A stretch of DNA of 64,000 bases from Hysterangium stoloniferum (Eukaryota > Basidiomycota > Agaricomycetes > Hysterangiales > Hysterangiaceae). Position numbers and translations under genes: made by a program. Below the pieces are notes generated by a model. It was not told where the DNA came from and did no database searches. It saw only the letters and a program-made list of their open reading frames with translations. Position 1 is the first letter of the stretch. Every line of letters starts with the position of its first letter. Location of the stretch: positions 2,418,001-2,482,000 of the forward strand of contig WHVD01000001.1 in assembly GCA_015178975.1 (NCBI GenBank). The letters run 5' to 3'. Shown here in pieces: positions 22,670 to 35,041 of this stretch.

Positions 22670-23541
22670 TATGTGCTGGAGTCCTACGTCTTGCCTCCAT
22701 TCTTCCTCCCAGACTTTCTCGCATTCCCAGTCCTCGTCTTTCAGAATCTTTTCAGAGAGAAGCAACAGCACAATAATTTGACAAAGGAGTATGTACTCCT
22801 TTCTTCCAATCGAAATCAGATTTCACCGATCATTCTTACGTGCTTGCTATCCACGCGACCTAATAGGATCTACTTCAAGGCATCGATATGATCCTCCCGT
22901 ACTGTGATGGAGAGTGTATAGGGGATGATGTGACCCGGATTCATGTGCAGCTGCATTTGGGATGCTTGGGTATCCGTGTATGTGAAGACCATGCTGGAAC
23001 CGAACCCGAGATGAGTGAGTAGCGTGTTTTTTTTTCTTCGGTGAGCAGCTGACTATGAGCAGGGAAGATTTAATGATTGAGTTGGTGGCGTTGGTGATAG
23101 AACAGTAGCGCACCGCTGCTCAAGAACCTTGCTACTGTCGAGGACACAGAGAAGGACAATTATGAGTGTATACCGACAGTGAGATATTGGGCTTGTCATG
23201 GACACGGAACGAGGTCATTTCTTGATCAGTTGAATCATCCTGAAGTCCGTCAGATTCGTGTAATGTTTTCGAGCCTGTCTCCCCTGCAAGACTGACGGGA
23301 CTCCGTAATCTCGGAAACAGCTGCTACATGGCATCAACATTGACATTCACACTTCCAACCTTCCGCACATACCATCCTTTATCCTTTCTCACCCATGCCT
23401 GTTCCTGCATCGAAGAGTTCCCCATATCCTGTTTTGACTTTCAGATGCGCATGAGAGCGGACTGAATCCGCTCAGGCTGGTTATCGCACCCTCGCGGCCA
23501 TTTACCGTCTCACACCTCCGGTGTCATTACCACCGCCAAAG
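22670..23541 (+). pseudogene. U2: 3'-truncated UBP14-like relic
   Basis: It follows K2 with the usual spacing. It carries the N-terminal block, the CHGHGTRSFLD block (about 23190) and the cysteine box region (NLGNSCYMAS, about 23309). Homology to the other U copies stops at about 23541, before the QQDAQEFF segment. Stops and frame changes are present throughout. Confidence 0.7.
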
Positions 23542-23544
23542 TGC

Positions 23545-24770
23545 TGGTGCGCCCATGGCTTGCTGGATTCATCAGTAATTGGGCAAGGCATATCTGACAT
23601 TGACAGGGAAGCCATGACTAGGTGGTTCGCATCTGTCATTCGTAATCCAACGGACGTTCGAAGTCGGCCCCGGTTACTTTTGTGGTCTGGCAATGGAGCG
23701 GATCGGGACAAAGCTACTGTACGACACCAAGATATCCATTTTGGTTGGGAAGTGCTTCTTCAACACATGACATGTGGAGGAGCACCAAAGGAGGGTTGTA
23801 AGGCTCACAGACACAGGCGAGGGGGAAAAGACAAGGAATAGACTGCTGAAAAAACAGTTAACAGTGGGGCAATTGAACATAATTGTTAAAGAGGGGGTGG
23901 ATCTCTTGAGGCATGTTCGCTTCTGGTAAACGCGATCCATTTCATGCTAAAATCATTTTAAAGAAGGCCGTCTTACCCGCCTAAGATCCGATATCCGGGG
24001 AAATGGCTTCTCATAAATATGTATACCGCCTTTATTTCCGGGCTTGGCACTAGCGAAGAAGCGAAGATCGGCAGAGTCATAGTAGTGATGGCGCATGTAA
24101 TCGACATCAGCTAAAATGGTTCCCCGCAACTTCCTGGTGACTGCTATGCTGTCGCCTAGATATTCCTATCACACCTTGGCGAATACCTTTAAGCACCCTT
24201 AGACAATCGATCGTTTTGTTGGGGAATAAACTCGTCAAATCAATAAAGGATTATAAGGCTCTATCACTTGAGGGTAAAATCGATACTGATAATGTTTGCA
24301 TGGTGAGCCGTGCTGGGATGGAGAGAAATTGGAGGCACGGTTTGGTAAAAGTATTGGAAGAAACCGAATATCATTATCAGCCGTGTCGGCCTGAATAGGT
24401 GCCAGCTTGCCCGATCCCCGCTGCTTAAGTCCTGAGCCAGTCGACTGATCGTGTCTGAGGCATCCGGGCATCAGGCTGACGGCTTTGCATAGAATACCAC
24501 AGCAAGGGTCACACAGCCTGTCACCAGGGTCACACAGCATGGGCAAATCTTCTTGCACGTCGCCTTCGATAAGGTATGTTGACGAGTTCGAGGCCATGCC
24601 CAAAGTCTAAGCCTTGCCAAACACTGCACCATGACGACTGAACAAGAAATTCCCAACAGTCCCATCGCAGTTACAGCACCTGCTTGTAGTTGACAAAGTC
24701 CCAGAAGCTCTTTCGTTTACCAACTGTGTCTTGTTAAAACCCACGCAAGGTTTGAGAGAAGGAGACTAGG
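23545..24770. other. Unassigned sequence breaking the array
   Basis: Unrelated to the K/U units. Open frames of 60-122 codons (for example 24603-24235 minus) lack motifs. A short repeat of GTCACACAGC occurs at 24508 and 24529. No gene is supported. Confidence 0.35.
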
Positions 24771-24776
24771 AAAGAG

Positions 24777-25109
24777 ATGCAACAGATGCAACAATACAAG
24801 AGGGTATGTGCATGCCATTTACTTTCAATATTTAGAGGATGCATCACAGTTGCGGCAACTGTCTTTGAAGGGACAGGTTTGGGTTTGGGTTTGAGTTTGG
24901 GGAGGTTAGGAGGTTGGGAGAGTAGGAGGACGTTGTCCAAGATGGACCCTATTCATAATGCGACGAGCGTGTTGGGTTTGGGTTTGAGTTTGGGGAGGTT
25001 GGGAGGTTGGGAGAGTAGGAGGACGTTGTCCAAGATGGAGCCTATTCATAATGCGACGAGCGTGACAAGAGAGAGGACATTGAATGTGGATGGGAAGGAA
25101 ATGAAATAA
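24777..25109 (+). other. 110-codon open frame with a 31-residue tandem duplication
   Basis: A 93-bp unit is present twice in a row (from 24881 and from 24974) with few differences, adding a perfect in-frame repeat of LGGWESRRTLSKM plus its surroundings. The rest of the frame is short and unrecognised, and no introns, TATA or partner were found. It may be a gene fragment or simply a duplicated G/T-rich stretch; the frame being kept across both copies follows automatically from 93 being a multiple of three. Confidence 0.3.
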
Positions 25110-27184
25110 AAGTGGAAGAGGCCGAGCTTCATTTGCGAGCTCCCAAGTTGGTGCGTCAGGTCGATGGATGTTTAGTCTTCATGGTTTGGCTTTGATTGGG
25201 TTGGCCAATGCTTCACTTCTTCTCCTTGAGGACAAAGAAAGACAGCACAACTGACAAAATTGGACCGAGATAGAATAGAAGAGGAGCAGCGAATGCCCAA
25301 GACTCAGCCGCTGCCCAGCGGGGCTGTAGGTAAACGACTGAGGTTGCATTTCATAGCATCGCATACATATATACGCGTGTGGGTGAAAAATGAGCTCGTA
25401 CGATGAAGGGGAAAATATAAGCGGGTGGTCTAGTCCGATATACGATCTGGCAGTGTTCCCGCGTTTGGGGTATGAGCATTGCCGCAACAACATTGTTCCT
25501 GTCGTCTCAAATTATCGGTTATCATAAGACTAGTTCAGAACCCAAAATCAGCCTATTTATTGTTTCATGACGCCTCGAGGCTAATACGGGGGTTACTGCC
25601 GTTAAATTCACAATATCCAGAACCTGAAATTGCGTGCACGGCAGTGCGACCGAATAGCCCAAACCCTGCTCTCCACGACTTCCTGGACTTTTCTGCGATG
25701 CATGGAGAGGAGAGTTGGACGACGACCTTGGGTATTTTGATGCACGACGTACATTCGCTCCTCTGTCTGCTTGCGATTCTATTTGTCGGGGCGAGAGAAT
25801 GGTGACAAGTGACGTGTCCGCATCCATTTCAGAGTCGCTTAAAATTGAACTGTACAAACGTAGGTAGCGTTCCTACAGAAACAGCGCCCGTCGCTACCCG
25901 CCTACCTTTCCCTTTCGCATTCTCGTACACACTTGCCTATCCCATCTCGATATCGATGGATCACGCTGGTAAAACCTCCCAAGGCCGTGTCTTTGACCAC
26001 CTTGTTATGAATAATCCACGCAATTAATATGCAAAGCGCACATACCCAACAAATCTGTGGATGGATTGAAGCTACCAAATCATAATCGAGCGCACGTTTG
26101 ACTAGGAATATAAATTTTTAATGTATCAGTTAATATATCTCCCAACGAAGGGCTTCCGCCGGGATCCCCCACCATCGCATGCAACGTCCGCCAATCTTTA
26201 GCCCCACCTGATGTCGTGTCACAGGTTTAATGTATACCAAGTCAATGCACTACCGATTGTTGGAATTGCAAGCCTGCGATACTTGAGCCATGTATTTCGG
26301 CTGTTTCAGCCCTCTTGGCGATCCTCCACCATTTGTGACCAGTGTGACCACTGGTCGTGGAGAAAGAAGCCAAGCTAAAAGCAGAGACGATGTTTCCATA
26401 TTAAAACCACAATTCAAAAAGCAGGGGTAAATACAGAATTTGATCCCCGAGATGTCCGAAAATCGGCTCAAATACCATACACGAGTCACATACCACAGCC
26501 CACGGCCTCCCATGACCGACACTGAGCATTAGCGACTTGCCTATCATGGGTCCCCAGGGCACCCCTGTCAAATTAAGCGCCATTAAGAAGCATCCTTTCA
26601 ACGCTTAAAACAGGCGATACCGACGCTTCCTTTCTGGTCTTTCTGTGTCTTTGGCCAAATAGAGGTTGTGTAGGGTATCGGCCGATATGGTTTCATTACA
26701 TCTAAAACAATAAAGATAAATACTTTTATATTTGTCCATAAATAATTCAGAATTATCGTCATTCCACTGATGTCAAAATGAAAAAAAAAATGGTTTACTG
26801 AATTGTACTCTGACCATGCTCAGTGGGCTGATGCCTGGTTTAACCCATGTACATCCAACCTATCACTAAACCTATCATGTCAGAAGGTGATTCACTGACT
26901 GACACATTGATTGGTACAAATACTTCATTACAAGCTTATTGAGCCATTGTAGTTTGTGCATTGACATTAAGCCAACCTATACTATTTTTTAATAAAAAGG
27001 AAATGTAATTTTATAGCTTGATCTATTCTAATAAAACGCGTCAGGCTGTGCGAGACACTCGACAATCACTATTCATCGCCTGAATAAATATCTATACAAA
27101 CTGCCCAGCATTTCTTGATCTTCCAAGTTTGGATGCATGGTTCCTAATGCAATCGAGGATATTTTTGGCGCTATCATATCGCCC
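25110..27184. other. Unassigned sequence
   Basis: Frames of 64-111 codons on both strands (for example 25479-25805 plus with its antisense 25857-25522) have no recognisable domain, and none is repeated in the window. The end near 26940-27080 is AT-rich. No gene is supported. Confidence 0.35.
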
Positions 27185-27477
27185 ATTGGTATAACCTCGT
27201 TCCTTACCACCCCAGGTCGTACTTCTTTGTGTCTCAAATTTCAAGTGGGTCTCCCGCCTCGTACACGTTGACCAACACCGGCTTACCGTCACTTTCAGTC
27301 TTCGCTTCACAAAGTTTAACACTCCACCGCAAGGTGACCTGATGATTTCCTGCCTTTTCATAATAATAATCATTGTGGGTCGCGACCGATAAAGTATGTA
27401 ACAGTTGCAACTTCTTCGGTGGATCAAATACTGTCTCATTACGATAAGCTCACAGGCATGATCTTTGAGATGACAGA
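27185..27477 (-). pseudogene. K3i: inverted scrap of a K gene
   Basis: The minus strand encodes the kinase-like N-lobe segment with SVKLCEAKTESDGK-type sequence and the GRPTW block, decayed. It meets the plus-strand K3 copy at about 27477/27478, so the two lie head to head with both inner ends lost. The end of exon 4 (TGTCATCTCAAAGATCATGCC) is the last part kept. Confidence 0.65.
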
Positions 27478-28679
27478 GGAGATGGCATCCCGGTATTTAT
27501 CCCGGTGACTCTAGGATCAATCCATCCTCACCCGACTCCATCGTGAATTTATTCATGCCCAAAGTGGATTCATGGTGTCTCGGCACGGCTTTAATGGATC
27601 AACAAATTTGAAGCTCGCACACCATTCATCAATTGGCCAATCAACTACTGGACTTCGGGTTTCTGGAACCAATCACGGGCTCTATCGAGGATGGAGATCT
27701 GGGGTCCATCGCGTTGTGGGACGTGGGCTATCGGGATAAAGTTACAGACCATTTTGTAGTGTGTGGGAATCTACAAGAGTGGTTCTCTGAAACCCTCGGT
27801 ATAGAACCCTTAGTCGAGGTTCGTGTTCACCTCAACGAGCGAGCGTCTAGATATTTAGACGAGGGTGAGAGTGCAATAATATGAGGTGGAAAACCAATGA
27901 GAAGGTATTTTTGGAGCTAGCACACTGACCTGATCGTTGCTCAGTTTTCTGCCGCGTAGATATACCTATGATATTGGTGAAAGCAGTATCGAAGCTTTCT
28001 GCCGGCCCAGTGTCTATATCACAGACTTAGCCCCGTCGTCTGAAGTGCAGAAAGCGTGGAGAGCGTACGCACCGCTTTACATCGAGGAAAATAAGATCAA
28101 GGGTGTCCTTCCACACGAGTTGATGATCAGTAAGCATAGAAGTCTTTTGGGAATGATATTGACGCCTTTCTGACAACAGTAAACTACTTTAGGACAACAG
28201 TAGTTTTTGAAATGCCTCAGAATTTGTTTGTTTCACTTCCCCCTTCATCAATGTGACAGCCTGACAGAGTAATTTAGTCACTCTGGAGATGTGGAACCGC
28301 GTAACATATTCTTGTTTGAACCTACTTCTCCGCGTCATATTCCTGGCCCCTCGGGAGGACCTGTCCTGGATGTGCAATTGCGCGCTTCTTATGATGCGGA
28401 ACTGTAATCCTGGTGCCCAGTCTTACGCACGGACCCTTTAGTTTTACGTGATTACATAATCACCGTGTTGTAAGGTATAAGTAGCCGGGAAGTTTTCAGG
28501 ACCTTAGATCTTACCGTACGCTGCACTTGCCTGTATCTTGTTCTGCTCTGGACAATACACCGTGGTCCTGTCAACTTGTGTGACCGCCAGTGATCCCAAT
28601 TGACGACGGGATTACAGGAACCCACTTGGATAAATGACCCTGTGTGGCCGGACACGGTATTTGAGCGAGACCCGTGGGT
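27478..28679 (+). pseudogene. K3: 5'-truncated K copy, split by a solo LTR
   Basis: Begins inside the PGDSIVTVTD domain (at GGCATCCCGGTATTTATCCC) and runs through IALWDVGYRDKV, WFSETLGIEP and LPRRYTYDIG to the last exon. Defects are a TGA early in the fragment (AACAAATTTGAAGC, 27601-27612), an in-frame TGA at the end of the domain (27882-27884) and loss of the usual terminal stop (CCCGTGGGTG instead of CCCGTGAG). A 214-bp solo LTR sits in the last exon at 28403-28616. Confidence 0.7.
28403..28616 (+). mobile_element. Solo LTR (family C) in K3, TSD GGAAC
   Basis: TGTAATCCTGG at the start and GACGGGATTACA at the end, with GGAAC on both sides (28398-28402 and 28617-28621). Taking it out rejoins the K last exon (GATGCGGAAC-CCACTTGGAT against GATGCGGAGCCCAGTTGGAT in other copies). 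A second copy of this family is at 32554-32795. Confidence 0.95.
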
Positions 28680-28959
28680 GTCGATGTTGTCATTATTTAA
28701 TACTATTAACGTTTTGAATAAGGTCTGTATGGTATTTTCAGCTACCTAGGTCCATATGGGAGGAGGATTAAACTCGGATACGATCAAAACCATTGAACAG
28801 TTTTGTATCACGTCTAGCTATCATTCTGAGATATAAAAACTCTTTATTTACTGGAGCTCTGTCTCTCTTCTCATAATTCAATTTGAACAGAAGATGTAAG
28901 AATACGTGAATGTTAATTTTCAAAAATAATTACAAAAAAAGTAGTTCTTCGCCGTAACT

Positions 28960-30575
28960 GTGTGACATGTGCTGGAGTCTTACGTCTTGCGCTCATTTTT
29001 CTTCCCAGACCTTCTCGCATTCCCAGTCCTCGTCTTTCAGAATCTTTTCAGAGAGAAGAAACAGCATAATGCTTTGACAAAGAAGTATGTCCTCCTTTCT
29101 TTCAATCGAAATGAGATTTCACTTATTATGCTTACGTCCCAACCACGCGATCTAATAGGATCTACCTGAAGGCATATCGACGGGTGCCTCCCGTGCCTTG
29201 ATAGAGTGCGTGTGGGGGGCGGTGTGACGTGGATGCATCTCTAGTTTCATTGTGATGCTTGGGTATCCGTGTATGTGAAGAGCATGCTGGAACCAAACGC
29301 GAACCGAGTGGGTAAGGTGTTTTTTTTTTGTTCTGTGAGCATGTGCGTATGAGCTGGGCAGCTTTGCTGATTGAGTTAGTGGCGTTGGTGATAGAAGAGT
29401 AGCGAACTGCCGCTTAAGAACCTTGTTACTGTCGAGGAGAACGAGAAGAACAATTATGAATTTAGGCCGACAGTGAAATATTGGGGTTGTCTTGGACAAG
29501 GACGGAGGTCATTTCTTGAAGAGTCAGAGTCGAGTCATCCTGAGGTACGTCATACTCGTGTAATGTTTTCGAGCCCGTCTTCCCTGCAGGACTCCGCGAT
29601 CTCGGAAACAGCTGCTACATGGCATCCACCCTCCCATCGATATTCATGTTTCCAGCCTTCCGCACATACCATCGCCTATTATTTCTCACCCACGACTGTT
29701 CCTGCACCGAAGAGCTCCCCATATCCTGTTTGACTTTCAGATGCGCAAAATAGCGGACTGAATCCGTTCAGGTTGGTTATCACACCCTTGCAGCCATTTC
29801 CCATTTTACACCACTGGTGTCCCTACCTCCTCCGAAGTGCTGTTGAGCTCATGGAACCAATACCATTGACGATGATCCCTCGTCCATCCTCGACGCCACT
29901 GCCCGTGAACCCATCAAACCTACCATGTTCAATTCCCTCATCGGAAGAGTCCACGAAGAATTCTCGATGAAGAAAGAGCAAGATTCTCAAGAGTTCTTCG
30001 CATATATATTCTTAAAGCCCTGCGGCAACAAGCTAAAAACATGTCCCGAAACCGGAGCCTACTGTCATCTTTTGCTTTCAGGTGGAACAAGAGTCACCGT
30101 GTATGTAGTGCAAGGGTGTGGGTGCTAGCTTGTGGATGAGCATGATGATTTGAGCGTGGGTATCGGATCCCGGCTTTAGAGAGGTGTTGTATGCGCGGGG
30201 GAAGCTGTGTGTGTGCATAGGGACAGGATGGGTAAACCTGCGGTTGAGTATTCATGCCCGCGGTGCGAGGCAGGGGTTCCACCGCAGACGTGAGTCTTTC
30301 ATAGTGTCGTCTCAGTACCATAGGCTGATACCGACCAGGTCGTGGATGTCTTTCCAGACCTGCACGTGTTGTGGCTTTCCTGACATCTTTGTTGTACATG
30401 CGACGAATTCTTTGCACGTGAGGTGGGTGCCTACAAAATGTGGTCAGCGGTGGTTATTCTCCCTTTAACGCGTGTTATAGACAAGGAGGGAGGCCATTCC
30501 TTGAAGAATCGAGTCATCCTCAGGTACGTCATACTCGCCCAATGTGTTCGAGCCTGTCTTCTCTCCAGGACTGAC
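28960..30575 (+). pseudogene. U3: UBP14-like relic
   Basis: It follows K3 in the usual order. It has the N-terminal block (28969-29170), the REKQ-type region, the cysteine box region near 29600 (ETAATWHPP in a shifted frame), MFNSLIGRVHEEFSMKKEQD with SQEFFAYIF (29925-30010), and the CPRCEAG-type pair near 30258. Several stops and single-base changes break it. The duplicate cysteine-box segment that follows in all units starts at about 30580. Confidence 0.7.
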
Positions 30576-30579
30576 TGGA

Positions 30580-32040
30580 CTCAGGAATCTGGGACACAGT
30601 TGCGACATAGCATCCACCCTTTAATCAATGTTCACACTTCCAACCTTCCACATATACTATCCCCTATCCTTTCTCACCCAGCCCTGCTCCTGCACCCAAC
30701 ACCTCCTCGTGTCCTGTATTGACTGTCAGATGCCAAAATGGTGGAGTCCTCTCAATTTACCGCCACTGCCCGTGTGCCCTCCCTTGCACCAGTGCCAATG
30801 GAGGTTGTGGACCCAATGACAATGGACACTGATGTAAGAATTGAGGGAGAGAAACGTGGACGCGAACAAGACAACGATAGTATTACTAAGCAACTGTACA
30901 GTAGATCAATAACTTGAAAGTTAAATAATAATTCTAAACTGAAATATTTAACAGTTGATCCCCTCGTTCACCCCCCTTGACGCCAACGCCCGTATTCCAA
31001 GAAGGCAGTAACCTGATGATGTTCAAGTCTCACATTGGAAAGGACGGGAGGAATTCTCGATGATGAAAGAGAAAGCCGGAAGAATTCTTTGCGTATCTTC
31101 TCAAATTCCTGTGTTAACAAGCTAAGAAACGTGCCGGTGCCGTTAGTGACGGAGGTGAACCTGAGCTAGAAAGTACTGACATCTTCCGCCTGCCGCGGAG
31201 CCGGAGCTGCAGTCTATGTAGTGCAAGTTAGTGCGGTGCCATGTAAGCCAATGTGATGATTTGTGTGCGGGTCGCGGCTCCGGAGGCAGGGGAAGGTGCA
31301 AGAGAAGGTGCTGTATCACGTGTCCGTGGGAGCGGGTGGGAAGCTGAGGACGGAGGATGTGGTGTAATGCGGGAGTTGTCGCAGACACGTGAGTTTTCCC
31401 TCCTCCTCGTCCGTATCACCGAACATGGATATATGTCTAGACTTGCACATTTTGCGACTTCCCCTGATATTCCTCCTTTTTTCTTGAAGACTTTTCCGTT
31501 CTACTACCCAATGATGACGTACTTATTTTGGCCTAGCACCTTGCCTCAGGACTGGAACTGGGTGAGACCCCGCTGTCGGATGGCAATTGTGTCGTTTATT
31601 GACATGTGCTTATTTCCCTTATCTATTCCCGTTCATATTCACTCCATTCTGAACCATGTGGAGTTTATCTGTCTTGCCACTTTTCTCCACTCCCTCCCAT
31701 TCTACATCTCTCACGTTTAATTTCATCCTAAATTCCCGCTCCGGCCTCTCCCATACGAAAGCCCCTCCCTCCCAATCTTCAACACTGCCCCGTTTGCAGC
31801 GATTCGCTACCGGTCATTCTCAGAACGCATTATTTGATACCGGTAATAGTGGCTCGGAGGGGGTTGTAGTGGTTGATTGGACATATGGAGGTTCCGGGTG
31901 TGTCGATGATAATGGACACCGTCGTTGGCCCGTCTTTCTTTTGTTGTTACAGGTATCAATGATCCTTCGGTGCAGTCGAAAGTTGGGGCGGAAAGTGACA
32001 GTGGGCCTGAACCATCTGTGAAGTAGATAACTATGATGGA
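30580..32040 (+). pseudogene. U3b: second, more diverged UBP14-like piece ending in UBA repeats
   Basis: Starts with the repeated cysteine-box block (GGACACAGTTGCGACATAGC), passes a diverged QQDA-equivalent (MFKSHIGKDG and EEFFAYLLKF, about 31025-31110), and ends with UBA-like pieces (SQNALFDTGNS near 31815, MMEDVG near 32033). Unlike U1 and U4, about 1 kb of extra coding-like sequence lies between the cysteine box and the UBA part, so this copy keeps more of the ancestral gene. Stops are frequent. A 155-codon open frame at 31253-31720 crosses this region but matches no UBP segment. Confidence 0.55.
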
Positions 32041-33380
32041 GGATGTGGGATGTACGTTATATGGTTAGTAACTACACGCATACACGCATACATGCAACAC
32101 ATATATGTTGCTGTGAACATTATTTAATAATGAATATCTCACAATAAAGTATCACCATACAACATGCAAAATTAGGATCAGAGACGGATCGATGCGAGAT
32201 TATTTTCTAACCTGGAACTTTTCAAGACCGACAGAGGTATAGTAATCAAACTCTCAAGAGTGGTCATGAATGTCTAGAAATGACCATCAATGGCTAATCC
32301 CCGTCACGCAATTATCATATTTTACAACGACATCACTGCTTTGTTAGATTTTACACTTGGAACTGATGGAGGTATTTTTACCATTTTCCTTGTTGAGTAG
32401 TAACTTGTTCTCAAAATGTTTATTGGCCAAAGATTTGGATGCCGAATTTCAGGCATGAAATTTGACGGATACAGGCTTAGCTTGTGTTGGATACACGGAA
32501 GCCACCACTGGCTCACCAGATTGCACCACTCCAATTGTGTAAAAGATATAGTGTGTAAGCCTGGCGCCCCAGTCTTACTCATTGTCCTTTTGTTCCACTC
32601 CTTTGTTCTCATTGTCCTTTTGTTCCACTCCCTTTGTTCTACCACGTGATCACAGCATATAAAGCCTAGGTAGTTTTCCTTCTCTTTCCTTACCGTACGC
32701 TGCACTTGCCTGTATCCTGTCTTGTTCTGGACAATACACTGTGGTCCTGTCAACTCGTGTGACCGCCAGTGATCCCAATTGACGACGGGATTACATAGTG
32801 ACTGGACTAAATGTGCACCTAATACCGGTGAGCCGGACCTGCTCTCATGAAACCCAGTAGTCGTGTTGTATCCGTGGGAGATTTAACAGAGAAACTTGAA
32901 TTGAAGTCGGATCCAGTATTGAAAGGGTTACAAAAATATCACGGTTCCATCTCATCCATATGTCTTAAGTTTTGCCCAGAAAGACACAATGCCGGCTCCG
33001 TTTGGCAAAGGACAAGGCGAGACAACTGATCATGGGAATAACCAAGGTAGAACTGACCTATAGCTACAATGCCATATGTCAGTTAGCACAGCATGGCACT
33101 GTTTATTCTACTCGATAAACCATTCATAATATTGTGCGGCTTTTTTTTTAATGACGAATGATCTATCTAATCCCTTGTATTCCAGGAATTCCACTATGCA
33201 CAAAGTCCACATCGTGATTACGGCCTTTGAATATTAGTGTGTCGCTGTTGGGATGAACACTGCACTTCCCCTACCAATCCGGCACACCATCCCACGGCAC
33301 AGCCAATACCAAATACAGCGCCTCGACGTGCCGAAGAGCAGCTATCCCTCACCATCTACTAAGATCATCGACCATCGCTC
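32041..33380 (+). promoter_or_regulatory. Spacer and upstream region of K4
   Basis: The 3' flank of the unit (GGTTAGTAACTACACGC) passes into a module also seen at 41190-41640 (AGATTTGGATGCCGAATTTCAGG, GGAAGCCACCACTGGCTC, GGGAGATTTAACAGAGAAACTTGA) and then the K promoter block (CATATGTCAGTTAGCACA at 33072 to the ATG at 33381). A family C solo LTR lies at 32554-32795. The module may be a remnant of another coding exon, but no frame is conserved between copies. Confidence 0.45.
32554..32795 (+). mobile_element. Solo LTR (family C), TSD TAGTG
   Basis: TGTAAGCCTGG at the start and GACGGGATTACA at the end; TAGTG on both sides (32549-32553 and 32796-32800). It is longer than the copy at 28403 by an internal duplication of CATTGTCCTTTTGTTCCACT (32579 and 32610). 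Confidence 0.95.
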
Positions 33381-35041
33381 ATGGACATTGCAGCCATTGT
33401 TGTTAAAGTCGCTGGGGATGCTGTTCCAGTACCTGGCTTAAAGCGTGCAGCGACCCTTCTTTTGGAGATTATGAACGCTATAAAGGTGGGTCGTCTGCAT
33501 CAACACTAGTTTAAGAGCTGATGTGGATGATGATTCACAATTACCAGGCAAGCGGGGAGCAAAACGAGAGATTGAATACCCTTGTCCGGACCACTGGACG
33601 TCGCCGCGTCGCTTTCCACGATCAGCTGAGGGGAAGTGGGAGAATATCCCGGGCAATTTCAAAACTATATTGGACGGTTATCAGAAGTGGGAACTTGAGA
33701 CTCACTGAGTAACCGTACCTGACGAATAAATTTTTTTTTTTCAGTGCACTTGAGGATGTTCTTGCGCTTGCAAGGTCATACAAACCAAGTCAAGGTCTTA
33801 AATCACACGTGTCTTGGATACGACAACGCGGCAAGTCTATCGGCAAACTGGAAAGGCGATTGGAAGAAGCGGACAAAGAGGCCATGGTGCGTACTGAAAG
33901 TGACACTCAAGAGTCGTTCGTTACATATTGACTCTTAGATGTGCATTTTGCTGGATACTTCATTAGCCGTCGCTCAACTGGTAGCCGTCGATGATACCAG
34001 AATGGACGATACCATCCCCGATTCGTTTTCGTCGGCCACGGTCAGAGGAAGAAACGATATTAGTGAACACGTACGCCCGTTCTGTCATCTGAAAGATCAT
34101 GCCCGTGGGCTTATAGTAATGATATAGTGTTTGGTTCATAGAAGGAATTTCCAAGTGTTGCGCACCATATCGATCGCGCACCATAATGATTATGACGATG
34201 AAAAGGCAGAACACCATCCGGTCGCCTTGCGGTGGAATGTCAAACTTTGTGAAGCAAAGGCTGAAAGTGATGGCAAGTCGGTATTGGTCAAAATGTACGA
34301 AGGCGGGAGACCCACGTGGGATTTGAGACACAAAGAGGTGCGAGTTTTGTTTTGGCTGGTTTGGGTTTCCGAAACTATTTGCACACTTCCTATCAAGACA
34401 TATGGTAAGAATGAAACACATCAGATTAAATAACCAAGTAGTCCAATCACATTCATGTTCAGGGACCCTAGCATTGCTGAGTTCTTGGGCTACAGTAACG
34501 CACGAGACAATGTACTTTTCCAAGTTTTCCGTAATCCAGGCACTGAACCAGAGGACGCATGCAAATGGCTCGAACGCACTAGATCATTCGGTGTAAGAGA
34601 AACCATTTTGGGACTATGGGACATGGTGAATGAAATTACTCGCGATATTTACAAGCTAACGCGATATACTTTAGAGGGATTCTTACAATGTGACGTGCTT
34701 GGATACCTCCTCTCCCGCAAATGCTGATGTGACAATGTGACATTAGGAATTAGGGGATTTCTGTTCCAACAACAAAATTTTTATTTACCGGCTTGTTCGT
34801 TAATTCCACTGACATCAGATGTCAATGATAACTTTGTCTATTCAGTTTTTAAATCCCGGTGATTCAATTGTGACTGTCACAGACTGTCCTGCCAATCGCC
34901 GTCATCTGAAGCTTGTGTTTACCGGAACACTGCGCAGCGGTGTCCCATTCCATGGGAGATGGTATGCCGGTATTTATCCCGGTCACTCTAGGATCAATCC
35001 ATCATAACCCGACTCCATCGTAGACTTATTCATGTCCGAAG

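Noticed and set aside
24881-24905. GGGTTTGGGTTTGAG string as a telomere-like repeat
   Set aside because: Only two to three irregular units, repeated once by the 93-bp duplication. It is not a telomeric array.
31253-31720. 155-codon plus-strand open frame
   Set aside because: It crosses decayed UBP14-like sequence, has no motif, and is not conserved in other U copies.
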